Part shown: piece after piece, positions 46,267 through 55,002 of the stretch
How the letters are laid out: each line of letters begins with the position of its first letter
Position numbering within the stretch: position 1 is the first letter of the stretch
Assembly: GCF_030068615.1 (NCBI RefSeq)
Contig: NZ_JASJOC010000011.1
Coordinates: 1-64,000 of the forward strand
Length of the DNA stretch: 64,000 nucleotides
Direction of reading: 5' to 3'
From: Halostagnicola sp. A-GB9-2
GTDB lineage: Archaea > Halobacteriota > Halobacteria > Halobacteriales > Natrialbaceae
The notes under the pieces: generated by a model
Database searches by the model: none
Told to the model about the DNA's origin: nothing
The model's input: the letters and a program-made list of their open reading frames with translations, nothing else
Program-made: the position numbers and the translations under genes

Positions 46267-46789
46267 ACGTAACCGGTGTTCTCTATCACGGTGTGGAGTA
46301 TAAACCCGAAACCCGCTGGTTCCGGCCGGCCGGTCTCGGTGGCGATTCCGACGGGATCGTAACCGTCGGGCGGTACGCGACCAGCGGCGTTCGACGGGAG
46401 TAAGAAAGCGGTTCACGAGTCGGTAGAGGATCACGCCGAACGGGCCCAGTAGCGGGCTCGAAGGGCCGTATCCAGGTTCGGTCACCGCCGAGGTGTACAT
46501 CGCGTCCATCGCGGCCTGTCGGCGGGTAGCCGCCCGGCACGAGGTCGATTTGGGACGATCTACCGGGCGTTGTGGCGGCTCTCGTCGGATCGACTACAGG
46601 ACGGTCGGCCACCTACCGTTGCCGTTCGAAGGGACCCGAGTTGATTGTGCACTCTCTCAGTACCGTCCTCGAGACGACTCTCCTATCGTCAGTAATAATC
46701 ACTGGTTGATTTTTCACAACTCTCTCACCTGTAATCACAACAACGTTTACAAACACGAGGGTGGTCAATTCCCTGAGGATTGATACCAA
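46267..46789. other. Divergent intergenic region
   Basis: About 523 bases holding promoters of the membrane protein (TATA at 46299-46304) and the dehydrogenase. The last 100 bases before 46790 are AT-rich. No gene recognised. Confidence 0.5.
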
Positions 46790-47956
46790 ATGTCAATGGA
46801 CGCTGTCGTCTATCAGGAACCGCACGAAGTCGCCGTCGAAGAAGTCGACGAGCCCGAAATCGAACACGGAAACGATGTCATCGTCGACATCACGACGACG
46901 TGTATCTGCGGGTCGGACCTCCACATGTACGAGGGTCGAACCGGTGCCGAACCGGGGATCGTCTTCGGCCACGAGAACATGGGGCTCGTAACCGAAGTCG
47001 GCGACGCCGTCACGACTCTCGAGGTGGGCGATCGGGTCGTGATGCCGTTCAACGTCGCCTGCGGGTTCTGTCGGAACTGTGAGAACGGCTATACCGGCTT
47101 CTGTACGAACGTCAACCCCGGCTTCGCGGGGGGTGCGTACGGATACGTCGCGATGGGGCCGTACAAGGGCGGGCAAGCCGAAAAGCTTCGAGTACCGTTC
47201 GCCGACTTTAACGCGTTAAAATTACCGGAGGGCGACGAACACGAGGACGCGTTCGCGCTCCTCGCTGACATCTTCCCGACGGGGTGGCACGGTACCGAAC
47301 TCGCGAACCTCCAGCCCGGCGAATCGATCGCCATCTTCGGGGCCGGCCCAGTGGGGCTGATGGCCGCCTACAGTGCCAAGATCAAGGGCGCTGCCGAGAT
47401 CTACGTCGTCGACCGCGTGGAGAGTCGCCTCGAGATGGCCGAAGACCACTGCGACGCTCAGGGGATCAACTTCGAGGAAGACGATCCCGTCGACCAGATC
47501 GTCGACGCACACGGCGACGAGGTCGACAAGGGTGTCGACGCAGTCGGCTACCAGGCGATCGATCCCGAGACGGATCCAGGCGACGACGCCTACGATCCGG
47601 CTCGAGAGAACCCCGCGATCGTGCTCAACCAGCTCATCCAGACCGTGCGCCCAACCGGCGAAATCGGCGTTCCCGGGCTGTACGTCCCGTCGGACCCCGG
47701 CGCACCCGACGAAATGGCTGCTCAGGGCCGACTCGGCATCGACTTCGGGAAGCTCTTCGAGAAGGGCCACAAGTTCGGTACCGGCCAGTGTAACGTCAAG
47801 GAGTACAACCGCCAGCTCCGGGACATGATCATCGAGGGTCGCGCCGATCCCAGCTGGGTCGTCTCCCACCGAGTCGACCTGGATCGCGCACCGGAGATGT
47901 ACGAACGATTCGACGACCGAGAGGAGGGCGTCATCAAGGTTCTGCTCGAGCCGTAA
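46790..47956 (+). CDS. Zinc-dependent dehydrogenase, glutathione-independent formaldehyde dehydrogenase-like
   Basis: 388 residues, medium-chain dehydrogenase. Catalytic zinc ligands: Cys in CICGSDLHMYEG and His-Glu in FGHENMG; structural zinc region ACGFCRNCENGYTGFC; long FDH-type insert (GAYGYVAMGPYKGGQAEKLRVPFADFNALKLP); Rossmann motif IFGAGPVGLMAAYSAKIKGA; typical VDAVGYQA and later FGTGQCNVKEYNRQLRDMI. The family oxidises formaldehyde or other aldehydes/alcohols with tightly bound NAD. A PQQ alcohol dehydrogenase lies 7 kb downstream, so an alcohol-to-aldehyde link is possible but unproven. Confidence 0.9.
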   Translation: MSMDAVVYQEPHEVAVEEVDEPEIEHGNDVIVDITTTCICGSDLHMYEGRTGAEPGIVFGHENMGLVTEVGDAVTTLEVGDRVVMPFNVACGFCRNCENGYTGFCTNVNPGFAGGAYGYVAMGPYKGGQAEKLRVPFADFNALKLPEGDEHEDAFALLADIFPTGWHGTELANLQPGESIAIFGAGPVGLMAAYSAKIKGAAEIYVVDRVESRLEMAEDHCDAQGINFEEDDPVDQIVDAHGDEVDKGVDAVGYQAIDPETDPGDDAYDPARENPAIVLNQLIQTVRPTGEIGVPGLYVPSDPGAPDEMAAQGRLGIDFGKLFEKGHKFGTGQCNVKEYNRQLRDMIIEGRADPSWVVSHRVDLDRAPEMYERFDDREEGVIKVLLEP

Positions 47957-48036
47957 CCGGCTCGTTGACGGTCTCTAAACGTCGTTCCCGAACCAACCGG
48001 CTCGAGGCGAAACGCGGCTGACTAACGCCTCCATCC

Positions 48037-48240
48037 TTAGCTACGCATCCACACCATCGGATGGTTCTCACGAAGGTGGTTCTGGTACCGCTTGATCAGT
48101 GTCGGGTACGATTCCGCGACCGCGTCCCACTCACAGTGGTCGCACTCCCGTTCGACCGTGTCGTCTCCGCTGTGGACGTACCCGCCCGTTCGATCCATGC
48201 TCGTCGTCGAGCGCTCGTACGGCATGACTCTTTCGTCCAT
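48037..48240 (-). CDS. Small C2H2-like zinc-finger protein
   Basis: 67 residues from ATG 48240, or 62 from ATG 48225. It contains a CxxC...HxxxxH finger: ECDHCEWDAVAESYPTLIKRYQNHLRENHP, preceded by MDRTGGYVHSGDDTVER. Small single-finger proteins of this kind are common in haloarchaea. Function unknown. Confidence 0.65.
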   Translation of the reverse strand: MDERVMPYERSTTSMDRTGGYVHSGDDTVERECDHCEWDAVAESYPTLIKRYQNHLRENHPMVWMRS

Positions 48241-48348
48241 CCGACGACCTTTGTTCGGCCAACGATCACTGACGTTCGTTCCATCGTACCGTCTCCGTAG
48301 TGCTTGTGCCCTGTTCGACGGGCCGTCCGCGCCGGCGGAGAAAACCGT

Positions 48349-48531
48349 ATGTCGATGACAACCGTATCCGAACGTATGTGCAAGTACTGTAGCTACTCCT
48401 ACCACGATGGCTGGACGCAGCTACTCGAGTACGACGACGTGTACCAAGACGGACGCTACGGTCAGGTCGAATCCGAGTCGACTCACGGCTTTCACGAATC
48501 TTGGGCGGAACTCAGCGAGGAACTCGAGTAG
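48349..48531 (+). CDS. Possible small CxxC protein
   Basis: 60 codons (MSMTTVSERMCKYCSYSYHDGWTQLLEY ... HESWAELSEELE). It has one CxxC and an acidic C-terminus with haloarchaeal composition, and ends 18 bases from the convergent GTPase gene. No family recognised; start could also be at 48355. Confidence 0.5.
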   Translation: MSMTTVSERMCKYCSYSYHDGWTQLLEYDDVYQDGRYGQVESESTHGFHESWAELSEELE

Positions 48532-48549
48532 CTGTCCGAACACACTTTC

Positions 48550-49809
48550 TCACTCGAGCGGGAACGGATCAGGAACGATATCCGCGTTCGATTCCGCCGT
48601 GTCTGGCGCATCCGACTCCGCCCCGTCCGCCGCATCGAATTTCGCCGCGTCCTCGAGCAAGCAGTCCTCGAGTTCCTCGCGGATCCGTGCCTCGTTCATC
48701 TCCCGACCGATGAACACCAGTTGCGTTCGGCGTTCGTCGTCGGGTCGCCAGTTGCCGAGCGGACCCGCCTGGACGGACGGACCCGCCTGACTCACGCCGA
48801 TGACCTCCTCGTACCCGGCGACGAAACAGACGCCCTTGGCGCGAACGATTGCGCCGTCCCATTCCTCGAGCCACGCTGCCAGCCGTTCCGGGTGAAACGG
48901 GCGATCGGATCGGAAGACGAACGTCGAGATCCCGTGTCTTTCGGCGGCGCTCGGGGTCACGTGGTCGTGTTGGTGGTCGTCGTCCTGCTGGTGTCCGTGC
49001 TCCTCATGGTCGTGGCTGTGTGAACGCTCGTGATCGGATTGGCTGTCGTGATCGGGGTCGCGGCCCGCTTTGCGAAGGTGGCGCTTCCACCCCTGCGATC
49101 GCTTTGCCTCCTCGAAGTCGAACCGATCAGTCTCGAGCACAAGCTCCGGGTCGATATCGCAGTAGGTCGTCCGCACCCGCTCGGCTCGCGGCTGTAGTTC
49201 CTCGACGACCGCCTCGAGTTCCTCGAGCGTGTCGTCGGGCAACATATCGGCCTTGTTGAGCAACAGGACGTCGCAGAACTCGATCCCCTCGACGAACACC
49301 TCGCTCAGCGGACGTTCCGGCGTCGACGTGGCATCCTCCGAGAGCCGATCCTCGGCGTCGAACTCCTTCCAGAAACCGTAGGTGTCGAGCACCGTCACCA
49401 TCGTATCGAGCCTGAACGGGTCGGGCGGGTCGCTCGAGTCGGATGGATCTCTCGAATCGGTCTTGCCGCCCCCGGTGAACACTCGAGCGACCGGAATCGG
49501 CTCGCTGATCCCCGAGGACTCGACCACCAAGGCGTCGATCTCACGATTCTCGGCCAGACGCGTCGCTTCGTCGCGGAGGTCGCCTTGCAACCGACAGCAG
49601 ATACAGCCGTTCGTGAGTTCGATAATCCCGTCGTCCTCGTTGGCTCGAGCGATCAGCTCCGCGTCGACGTTCACTTCCCCCACGTCGTTGACGATCACCG
49701 CAATTTGCCGCCCCTCCGGATTCGACAACACGCGATTGACCAGCGTCGTTTTTCCGGCACCGAGGTAGCCACTGACGACCGTTACGGGAATTGTCTCGGT
49801 ACGGTTCAT
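48550..49809 (-). CDS. CobW/COG0523-family GTPase (metal chaperone-like)
   Basis: 419 residues from ATG 49809. G1 motif SGYLGAGKTT (13-22), metal-binding CxCC motif in TNGCICCRLQGDLRDE (about 67-75), G3-like ESSGISEP, G4 LLNKADML. A His/Asp-rich segment (SHSHDHEEHGHQQDDDHQHDH, about residues 255-278) can bind metal. The C-terminal CobW domain begins at HGISTFVFRSDRPFHPERLAAWLEEWDG. Such GTPases deliver zinc, cobalt or other metals to enzymes. The Zn-dependent dehydrogenase nearby is one possible client. The exact metal is not decided. Confidence 0.92.
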   Translation of the reverse strand: MNRTETIPVTVVSGYLGAGKTTLVNRVLSNPEGRQIAVIVNDVGEVNVDAELIARANEDDGIIELTNGCICCRLQGDLRDEATRLAENREIDALVVESSGISEPIPVARVFTGGGKTDSRDPSDSSDPPDPFRLDTMVTVLDTYGFWKEFDAEDRLSEDATSTPERPLSEVFVEGIEFCDVLLLNKADMLPDDTLEELEAVVEELQPRAERVRTTYCDIDPELVLETDRFDFEEAKRSQGWKRHLRKAGRDPDHDSQSDHERSHSHDHEEHGHQQDDDHQHDHVTPSAAERHGISTFVFRSDRPFHPERLAAWLEEWDGAIVRAKGVCFVAGYEEVIGVSQAGPSVQAGPLGNWRPDDERRTQLVFIGREMNEARIREELEDCLLEDAAKFDAADGAESDAPDTAESNADIVPDPFPLE

Positions 49810-49953
49810 GTGGTACTTCATACCACGAGCCGTGCAGTACTAAATGACCGGCCGCCTTTCGTCGACAGTCTCGAACGAAGACAGGTTCCAACGCCGATTC
49901 TCGGTCCTGTCGTCAGCCGTTCCCGTCGTCATCCGGGAAGCGCTCCCGAACAG

Positions 49954-50382
49954 TCACTCGACGTCGTCGTGCGTCAGCAGGGTCCGCTTGCGCTCGCCGG
50001 CGGGCGGGTCGTACGTGATCACTTCGAGGAGGTTGCCGTCCGGATCGAGGAAGTAGAACCCCTCGAACTCGTCCCAGTCGTACGGCCCCTGGTTGGGAAA
50101 CTGGTCGTCGAGGACGCCGACGAGGTCGTCGTAGTCCGCCCGCGAGGTCTCGAACGCGAGGTGGGCCTTGTCCAGCGGGTGCTCGAGTTCGTTCGGCTCC
50201 CAGCCGTCGGCCCGTCCCGTCTCCGCGAGCGTCACCACCGTCTCGCCCGCCTCGAACATCGCGTGCTCGCCCTGAAAATCGGACGGCGGGCGCTTTACCG
50301 CGAGTCCGAGTTCGTCGCGGTAGAAGGCATAACAGGACTCGAGGTCGTCGACGTCGACGTTGATGTGATCGACCGCGCGCAC
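49954..50382 (-). CDS. VOC (glyoxalase/dioxygenase fold) protein
   Basis: 142 residues with two beta-alpha-beta-beta-beta modules: MRAVDHINVDVDDLESCYAFYRDELGL, then KAHLAFETSRADYDDLVGVL and YFLDPDGNLLEVITYDPP. Candidate metal ligands are His6, the His in KAHLAF and Glu in NLLEV. Fits a metal-dependent lyase, dioxygenase or resistance protein. It is the last gene of a four-gene minus-strand operon, two bases after the stop of the upstream binding-protein-like gene. Confidence 0.9.
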   Translation of the reverse strand: MRAVDHINVDVDDLESCYAFYRDELGLAVKRPPSDFQGEHAMFEAGETVVTLAETGRADGWEPNELEHPLDKAHLAFETSRADYDDLVGVLDDQFPNQGPYDWDEFEGFYFLDPDGNLLEVITYDPPAGERKRTLLTHDDVE

Positions 50383-50384
50383 GA

Positions 50385-51356
50385 TTAGGCATCACCCGAG
50401 ATTCGGTCGGCGTACTCGGTAAGCACCGTCGCGTCCGAGTCAAGGTAGTCGTTCGTCCACGCGTCGTCCGGCTCCACCGGCCCCTCGAGCAGGTCGGTCT
50501 CAGCTAGGGCGGCTTCGAGTCGATGCCATCGCTCGGGATCGTGGGTTCCCCAGCCGGCCGCTCGAAGCTGATCGGTCAACTGGAGCGATCGCGACGCAGT
50601 CTCGAACTTCTCGCGTTCGATCTCCCGACGCCGCTCGAGGGTAGCGTTTCGCGACACCAGCGCGTCGATCGCCGCCGCCGGATCGGTCGTCGCCGCGGCC
50701 CATCCGCGTGCAGTAGCGCGCAGGAACGCGCGTATCGTTTCGGGCTCGTCCGCCGCGAACGCCGGACTCGTGACGAGCGTCATGCCGTAGACCGGCAGCC
50801 AGTCTCCGATGAGGAGTTCGTCGGCGGTGCGGTCGTGCTCGCGCTCGAGTTCGAGGCCGTTGGTGACGACGCCGACGGCGGCATCGATCTCCCCCTCGAG
50901 CAGCCGGTGTTCCACGCGGTGGTGGGTCCGCGGATCGACGTTGGGGAGATCGACCTCGTCGCGGATCCCCGCGTCCTCGAGCAGTTGGGCCGCGAGGATG
51001 CGCGTCTTCGTCGCCGACGGCGCAACGGTGCGCCCGGCGAGTTGCTCGGGGCGCTCGAGGGGTTCGCCGAAAACGTCCCGGAGGGTGTAAACCGCCGCCG
51101 GGGTCTTTCCTGTGACCGCCGCGACGGCCAGCGGCTCGAACCCCTGGCTCCGCACCGAGAGCACGGCGCTGGCCCCGGCGAGTCCGACAGTGGTCTCGTT
51201 GCGGGCGGCCTGCTCGGCCGCGTAGGGGGAGCCGTGGCCCTCGACGAACGCTACCTCGAGCCCTTCTGCCTCGTAGAACCCTCGCTCTCGCGCGAGGAAG
51301 TACGGGGCCTGAAACCCGTTGGGTTCCCAGTTGAGCTGAAACGTGATCGACGTCAT
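50385..51356 (-). CDS. Cytoplasmic NMT1/THI5-like periplasmic-binding-fold protein
   Basis: 323 residues: MTSITFQLNWEPNGFQAPYFLARERGFYEAEGLEVAFVEGHGSPYAAEQAARNE is the classic NMT1/SsuA start, followed by VGLAGASAVLSVRSQGFEPLAVAA, LAGRTVAPSATKTRILAAQLLEDAG and EGEIDAAVGVVTNGLELE. There is no signal peptide, lipobox or Tat motif; the protein begins directly with the first strand of the fold. So it should be cytoplasmic and may be an enzyme or sensor rather than a transporter subunit. Overlaps the upstream gene by four bases (atga). Confidence 0.88.
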   Translation of the reverse strand: MTSITFQLNWEPNGFQAPYFLARERGFYEAEGLEVAFVEGHGSPYAAEQAARNETTVGLAGASAVLSVRSQGFEPLAVAAVTGKTPAAVYTLRDVFGEPLERPEQLAGRTVAPSATKTRILAAQLLEDAGIRDEVDLPNVDPRTHHRVEHRLLEGEIDAAVGVVTNGLELEREHDRTADELLIGDWLPVYGMTLVTSPAFAADEPETIRAFLRATARGWAAATTDPAAAIDALVSRNATLERRREIEREKFETASRSLQLTDQLRAAGWGTHDPERWHRLEAALAETDLLEGPVEPDDAWTNDYLDSDATVLTEYADRISGDA

Positions 51357-52366
51357 ATGAGGTCCTCCTGAAGATCCACCCGGAACGTCCCCTCGGGGAT
51401 GTGATCGACGCCGAGTGCGTCCGCCCCTGCAACCTCGAGGAGGTGGTCGAACAGCCGTTCCATTCCGTCGACCGTCTCCTCGTTCCAGTCGGCGACGACC
51501 ATGTCCCGCCAGCCGTCGCGAATCGCGCGTCCGACGGCGGGATCGTCCTCGTACATCAGCCGTTCGCGGATCTCGACCCAGAGGTCGTCGTCGGTTCCCA
51601 ACCGCTCGACGGCCTCGCGATAGGCACCCGTAAACGCGCGAATCGTCTCCCGATCATCCGAGAAGAACTCCTCGCTCGTCAGGAACGTCGAGATCGGGAG
51701 TTTGTTTTCCGTCCCCGACAGCTCCTGGACGAGCCGAGACATCGGGAGGACCTCGCGGTAGTCCTCGCTCCGGGTGATCTCGGGGACGATCTGCCAGAAC
51801 TGGCAAATCGCGTCGACCTCGCCGTCGGCGAGCATCCGAGTGAGTTCGACCTTCGAGCCCGACTCTACGGGCGTCGCCTCCTCGTCGGGATCGAAGCCGT
51901 GGTACTCCCGGCACGCGGCGCGGACGAGGATCCAGTTTTTGTCGAGCCGACGGACCACGCCGATTCGCCGATCACGGAGGTCCTCGAGCCCCTCGATCGG
52001 GGAATCCGTCGGTGCGACGAGCCCGCCGACGGTTCGGCCGTAGGGATGGAAGGCGACGATGGACGCGCCCTCGGCGCGCTCGCGGGCGGTCGAAATGTAA
52101 TCGATGTCGATGAGGTCCGCCTCGCCCTCCTGCAGTTTCGCCTCGACGGTTTCGACGCCGCCCTCGAGTTCGTCGGAGACGAGCCTGACGTCGAGGTGGA
52201 ACCCGTGATCGTGATCGAGCTCGAGGCGTTTGATCGCGTAGAGCAGGTACCGAGGGCTCCCGTTGTGTTCGAATCGTGCTCGCAGGATCGGTCGATCGCC
52301 CGGGTCGTCGTGGTGGTCGTCGAACTCGGCCTGTTGGCCCTCGACATCTATCGTTCCGTCAGGCAT
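51353..52366 (-). CDS. Cytoplasmic periplasmic-binding-fold protein (second of three)
   Basis: 337 residues. An acidic start of about 25 residues leads to ILRARFEHNGSPRYLLYAIKRLELDHDHGFHLDVRLVSDELEGGVETVEAKLQEGEADLIDIDYIS, then LRDRRIGVVRRLDKNWILVRAACREYHGF and MLADGEVDAICQFWQIVPEITRS. This is an SsuA/TauA-type binding fold, diverged, again without a signal peptide. Overlaps its upstream neighbour by eight bases and its downstream neighbour by four, so the three are made together, perhaps as a complex. Confidence 0.82.
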   Translation of the reverse strand: MPDGTIDVEGQQAEFDDHHDDPGDRPILRARFEHNGSPRYLLYAIKRLELDHDHGFHLDVRLVSDELEGGVETVEAKLQEGEADLIDIDYISTARERAEGASIVAFHPYGRTVGGLVAPTDSPIEGLEDLRDRRIGVVRRLDKNWILVRAACREYHGFDPDEEATPVESGSKVELTRMLADGEVDAICQFWQIVPEITRSEDYREVLPMSRLVQELSGTENKLPISTFLTSEEFFSDDRETIRAFTGAYREAVERLGTDDDLWVEIRERLMYEDDPAVGRAIRDGWRDMVVADWNEETVDGMERLFDHLLEVAGADALGVDHIPEGTFRVDLQEDLI

Positions 52367-53267
52367 CGGTTTCCCCCACTGGGCCGACGATGGCGTCGAT
52401 CTCCGCCGCTTCGTCGATCAGGTCTCGGTCTTTCATCCACTCGAGGTGGGCCGTGAGTTCGTCGCGATCGGCGAGCTCCGGCGGGTCGTACCGAGGGACC
52501 GACACGCTTCGCTCGAGTTCTTTCACGTCGACGTCCTCGAACAGATCGGGCGCGACGCGGCGGTCTTTTTCGAGCATTTCGAGGTACTCCTCGCGGAAGG
52601 CCTCTGGTTCGGCGTTGATCGCCCGCGCGGCGCGGCCGTAGGCGGCGACGAAGGATTCGAGCGCCTCGCGGCCGACGGCGTCGGAAGCGACGATTCCCAC
52701 GTGGTTCTCGAACTCGAGGAGTCGCTCGAAACCGAGGTGTGTGGCGAGGGTACTCTGGGGTTCGATGAGCGTCACGGCGTCGACGTCTCCCTCGCGCAGT
52801 GCGCGGAGTCGATCGGTGGGCATTCCGCGGTGGACGAGCGTAATTTCGTCGGGATCGACGTGCTCCTCGAGCGCCCTCATCGCAGTGTACTCCTGGCCGG
52901 TCCGGCGGTTGACGGCCACCTCGGCGTTCGCGAGATCCGCGGGCGACTCGATTCCCGCGTCCGGTCGCACGAACACCGTGTACGGCTGGTCGGCGAACGT
53001 CCCCTTCGCAACGACGCGGCCGTCGTCCATGCGCCACGTCCGTCGGAGGCTCTCCCACTTGCACACCGGATAGATGTCGACATCGTGGTCGCCGGTCAGC
53101 GTTTCGTCCGCGGGGATGTACTTGACGTCGACGGTGCGCCGATCGCGTTCGACTAGCTCGACTGTCAGCCCTTCCGCTTCGTAGTACCCCCGCTCGCTCG
53201 CCACCTTCTGTGGCAACGCGAACGAGAACGGGAGGTGGAACAGTCGTAGTGTGTCACCACGAGCCAT
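52359..53267 (-). CDS. Cytoplasmic periplasmic-binding-fold protein (first of three)
   Basis: 302 residues from ATG 53267 (MARGDTLRLFHLPFSFALPQKVASERGYYEAEGLTVELVERDRRTVDVKYIPADE). It continues YTVFVRPDAGIESPADLANAEVAVNRRTGQEYTAMRALEEHVDPDEITLVHRGMPTDRLRALREGDVDAVTLIEPQ, an NMT1/SsuA-type fold without export signal. A longer frame to 53366 crosses the divergent promoter and is rejected; a TATA box for this gene is at 53293-53298, 26-31 bases upstream. No permease or ATPase gene is present in the operon. Confidence 0.85.
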   Translation of the reverse strand: MARGDTLRLFHLPFSFALPQKVASERGYYEAEGLTVELVERDRRTVDVKYIPADETLTGDHDVDIYPVCKWESLRRTWRMDDGRVVAKGTFADQPYTVFVRPDAGIESPADLANAEVAVNRRTGQEYTAMRALEEHVDPDEITLVHRGMPTDRLRALREGDVDAVTLIEPQSTLATHLGFERLLEFENHVGIVASDAVGREALESFVAAYGRAARAINAEPEAFREEYLEMLEKDRRVAPDLFEDVDVKELERSVSVPRYDPPELADRDELTAHLEWMKDRDLIDEAAEIDAIVGPVGETDA

Positions 53268-53272
53268 GGGAA

Positions 53273-53336
53273 CTGCCTTCCACGAAGCATGGTATAAACG
53301 TATCACCGGAATGTTTATGCGTGGCTTCGTGGGCAG
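53273..53336. promoter_or_regulatory. Mirrored divergent promoter/operator between binding-protein operon and cupin gene
   Basis: The two promoters are near mirror images. Each reads, away from the centre, gtttat - 5 bases - gcttcgtgg - 0 or 3 bases - gcag: minus strand from 53299 down to 53273, plus strand from 53313 up to 53336. The gcttcgtgg block is exact in both arms (53280-53288 and 53324-53332) and lies just downstream of each TATA-like element, where a repressor would block transcription. Co-regulation by one regulator is inferred. Confidence 0.7.
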
Positions 53337-53352
53337 TGTATCGCGAGTGACT

Positions 53353-53691
53353 ATGGAGAACGTCAACAGTGCGCAGGTCGAGTTCGAGGAGCATGCCGAC
53401 GGAGTCTACCTCGCCGACCTCGCCACCGGCAAACGGGCGTGCATGAAATACTGGCGGATCGAGCCCGGGGCGACGCTGCCGGTCCACCGTCACGACAACG
53501 AGCAGATCGGGTACGTCCTCAGCGGCTCGCTGATCGCTCTGATCGACGGGGAGGAGGTTCCGCTCTCGACAGGTGATTGTTATCGATTCCGAAGCGGGGA
53601 ACCCCACGGTACCGAGAACAGGGAGGAGGAGCCGGCCGTCGGTATCGGCGTCCTCGCACCGCCTCGAGAGCGTCCTGATTGGAGGCGTTGA
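53353..53691 (+). CDS. Cupin domain protein
   Basis: 112 residues from ATG 53353 (MENVNSAQVEF); the TATA-like element at 53313-53318 is about 35 bases upstream. Single cupin domain with motif 1 PGATLPVHRHDNEQIGYVLSG (His45, His47, Glu50/Gln51) and motif 2 GDCYRFRSGEPHG (His85), so probably a bound metal. Could be an enzyme or ligand sensor. Shares a mirrored promoter with the divergent operon of three cytosolic binding-protein-like genes and a VOC gene. Confidence 0.88.
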   Translation: MENVNSAQVEFEEHADGVYLADLATGKRACMKYWRIEPGATLPVHRHDNEQIGYVLSGSLIALIDGEEVPLSTGDCYRFRSGEPHGTENREEEPAVGIGVLAPPRERPDWRR

Positions 53692-53862
53692 TGCGGACGA
53701 TCGACGGCTTTCCACGCTCGAACGGCAACCTGTCGAGTCACTCCGCGAGGGACCCGCGATCGCTCACGGCGCTCGAGGTGGGTCGAATTCGTCGGTCTAC
53801 TGCCGGACACGGTGCGCGTTCGCCGCCAGCTACGAAAAATCTGAGATGTCTGTAGTTGTCGA

Positions 53863-54969
53863 CTACTCGACGACGACGTCGCCGACCGCGTCGTGTTGTG
53901 ACTGGTCGAGGTAGACCTCCATCTCCTCTTCGGCGACGAACTCGACGGTCTGATTTTCTCCCGCTTCGTCGATAAATTCCGAGCGAACGTAGGTGTTCCA
54001 TTCGTTCGTGTCTCCGCCGGAGGCGACGACGAAGTTGTGGCCGGGAAGGGGTTCTCCCCACTCTTCGTCCTCGAGCTGACCGATTCCGTTCTCCCACTCG
54101 ACGGCGTACGTTTCGCCCGCCTCGAACTCGAGCGTGGGATTAGCTTCGTCTGCGATTTCGTCGGGTGCCTCGCCGACCCATTCGCCTTCCTGAAGCGTGA
54201 GCGAGTAGGTTTCGACCGGGTCGCCGGTCTCGATCGCGGGCAATTCGATCGAAACGTCCTCGTCACCGCCGTCGATCGTCACCTCCTCTGTGACCCGTTC
54301 GTGACCGTACGTCCACACCTCGAGTTCGTAGTCGCCGTCCTCGAGCATGTCGAAGCGGGCTCTGGCCGGCTCGAAGTCCTCGTCCGGATCCGGCCGCGCC
54401 GCGATGTCGGAGAACGAGTGCATGTCCTCGAGGAAGACCTCTGCCTCGATCGGGTCGCCGTCGCTGTCTTCGACGTGGACGTGCAGTTCGTGGACCTCGT
54501 CGGGATCGACCACTTCGATCGGGCCGCGCATCTGGACGGGGTGTGGTTCGCAGTAGTATTCCGCCATCTCCGATTCTGCGGTGAACGTGAGTTCCTCGAA
54601 TTCGCCCTGTTCATCGAGCATCGGCGTCGCTTCCAGTGCGTCGCCCTCGTCGTCGGCGAGGACGAAGTTGTGGTGGGAGCCGTCGCCGTTTACCCAGATG
54701 ACTTCGTGTTCTTCGCCCTCCAGTAACCGGAGCGTCGGGCCCGACTGGCCGTCGATCTCCGCGGGAGCGACGCCGATCCAGCCGCTGACAATTCCGAGTA
54801 ACGTGAACGTTCTCCCGTCGACATCGTTTTGTACGGCCGGGAGTGGCTCGTTTAGATGCTCTCGATACGCCCCGGCGGTTCCCGTGATTGCCGCCGTTCC
54901 TGCGGCCGCTGCCGTTCCTTTCAGTACTCCTCGCCGCGTCAGTTGGTCGTGTGAGTTATCGTTCGTCAT
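53863..54969 (-). CDS. Tat-exported two-domain cupredoxin protein
   Basis: 368 residues. Tat signal TRRGVLKGTAAAAGTAAITGTAGA. Domain 1 (about 50-155) is a cupredoxin with complete type-1 copper ligands: His100 (SHHNF), Cys140, His143 and Met147 in EYYCEPHPVQM. A middle beta domain (about 160-250) resembles a carboxypeptidase-regulatory-like fold. Domain 3 (about 255-368) repeats the cupredoxin fold (GHNFVVASGG) but lacks the Cys and Met ligands. Last gene of the PQQ dehydrogenase operon, so probably its electron acceptor outside the membrane. Confidence 0.88.
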   Translation of the reverse strand: MTNDNSHDQLTRRGVLKGTAAAAGTAAITGTAGAYREHLNEPLPAVQNDVDGRTFTLLGIVSGWIGVAPAEIDGQSGPTLRLLEGEEHEVIWVNGDGSHHNFVLADDEGDALEATPMLDEQGEFEELTFTAESEMAEYYCEPHPVQMRGPIEVVDPDEVHELHVHVEDSDGDPIEAEVFLEDMHSFSDIAARPDPDEDFEPARARFDMLEDGDYELEVWTYGHERVTEEVTIDGGDEDVSIELPAIETGDPVETYSLTLQEGEWVGEAPDEIADEANPTLEFEAGETYAVEWENGIGQLEDEEWGEPLPGHNFVVASGGDTNEWNTYVRSEFIDEAGENQTVEFVAEEEMEVYLDQSQHDAVGDVVVE

Positions 54970-55002
54970 TGGTTGTGTAATTTCTCGTCAATTCGGTTGT
55001 TC

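Noticed and set aside
51401-52456. 351-codon plus-strand frame over the binding-protein operon
   Set aside because: Antisense to overlapping genes with clear NMT1/SsuA motifs.
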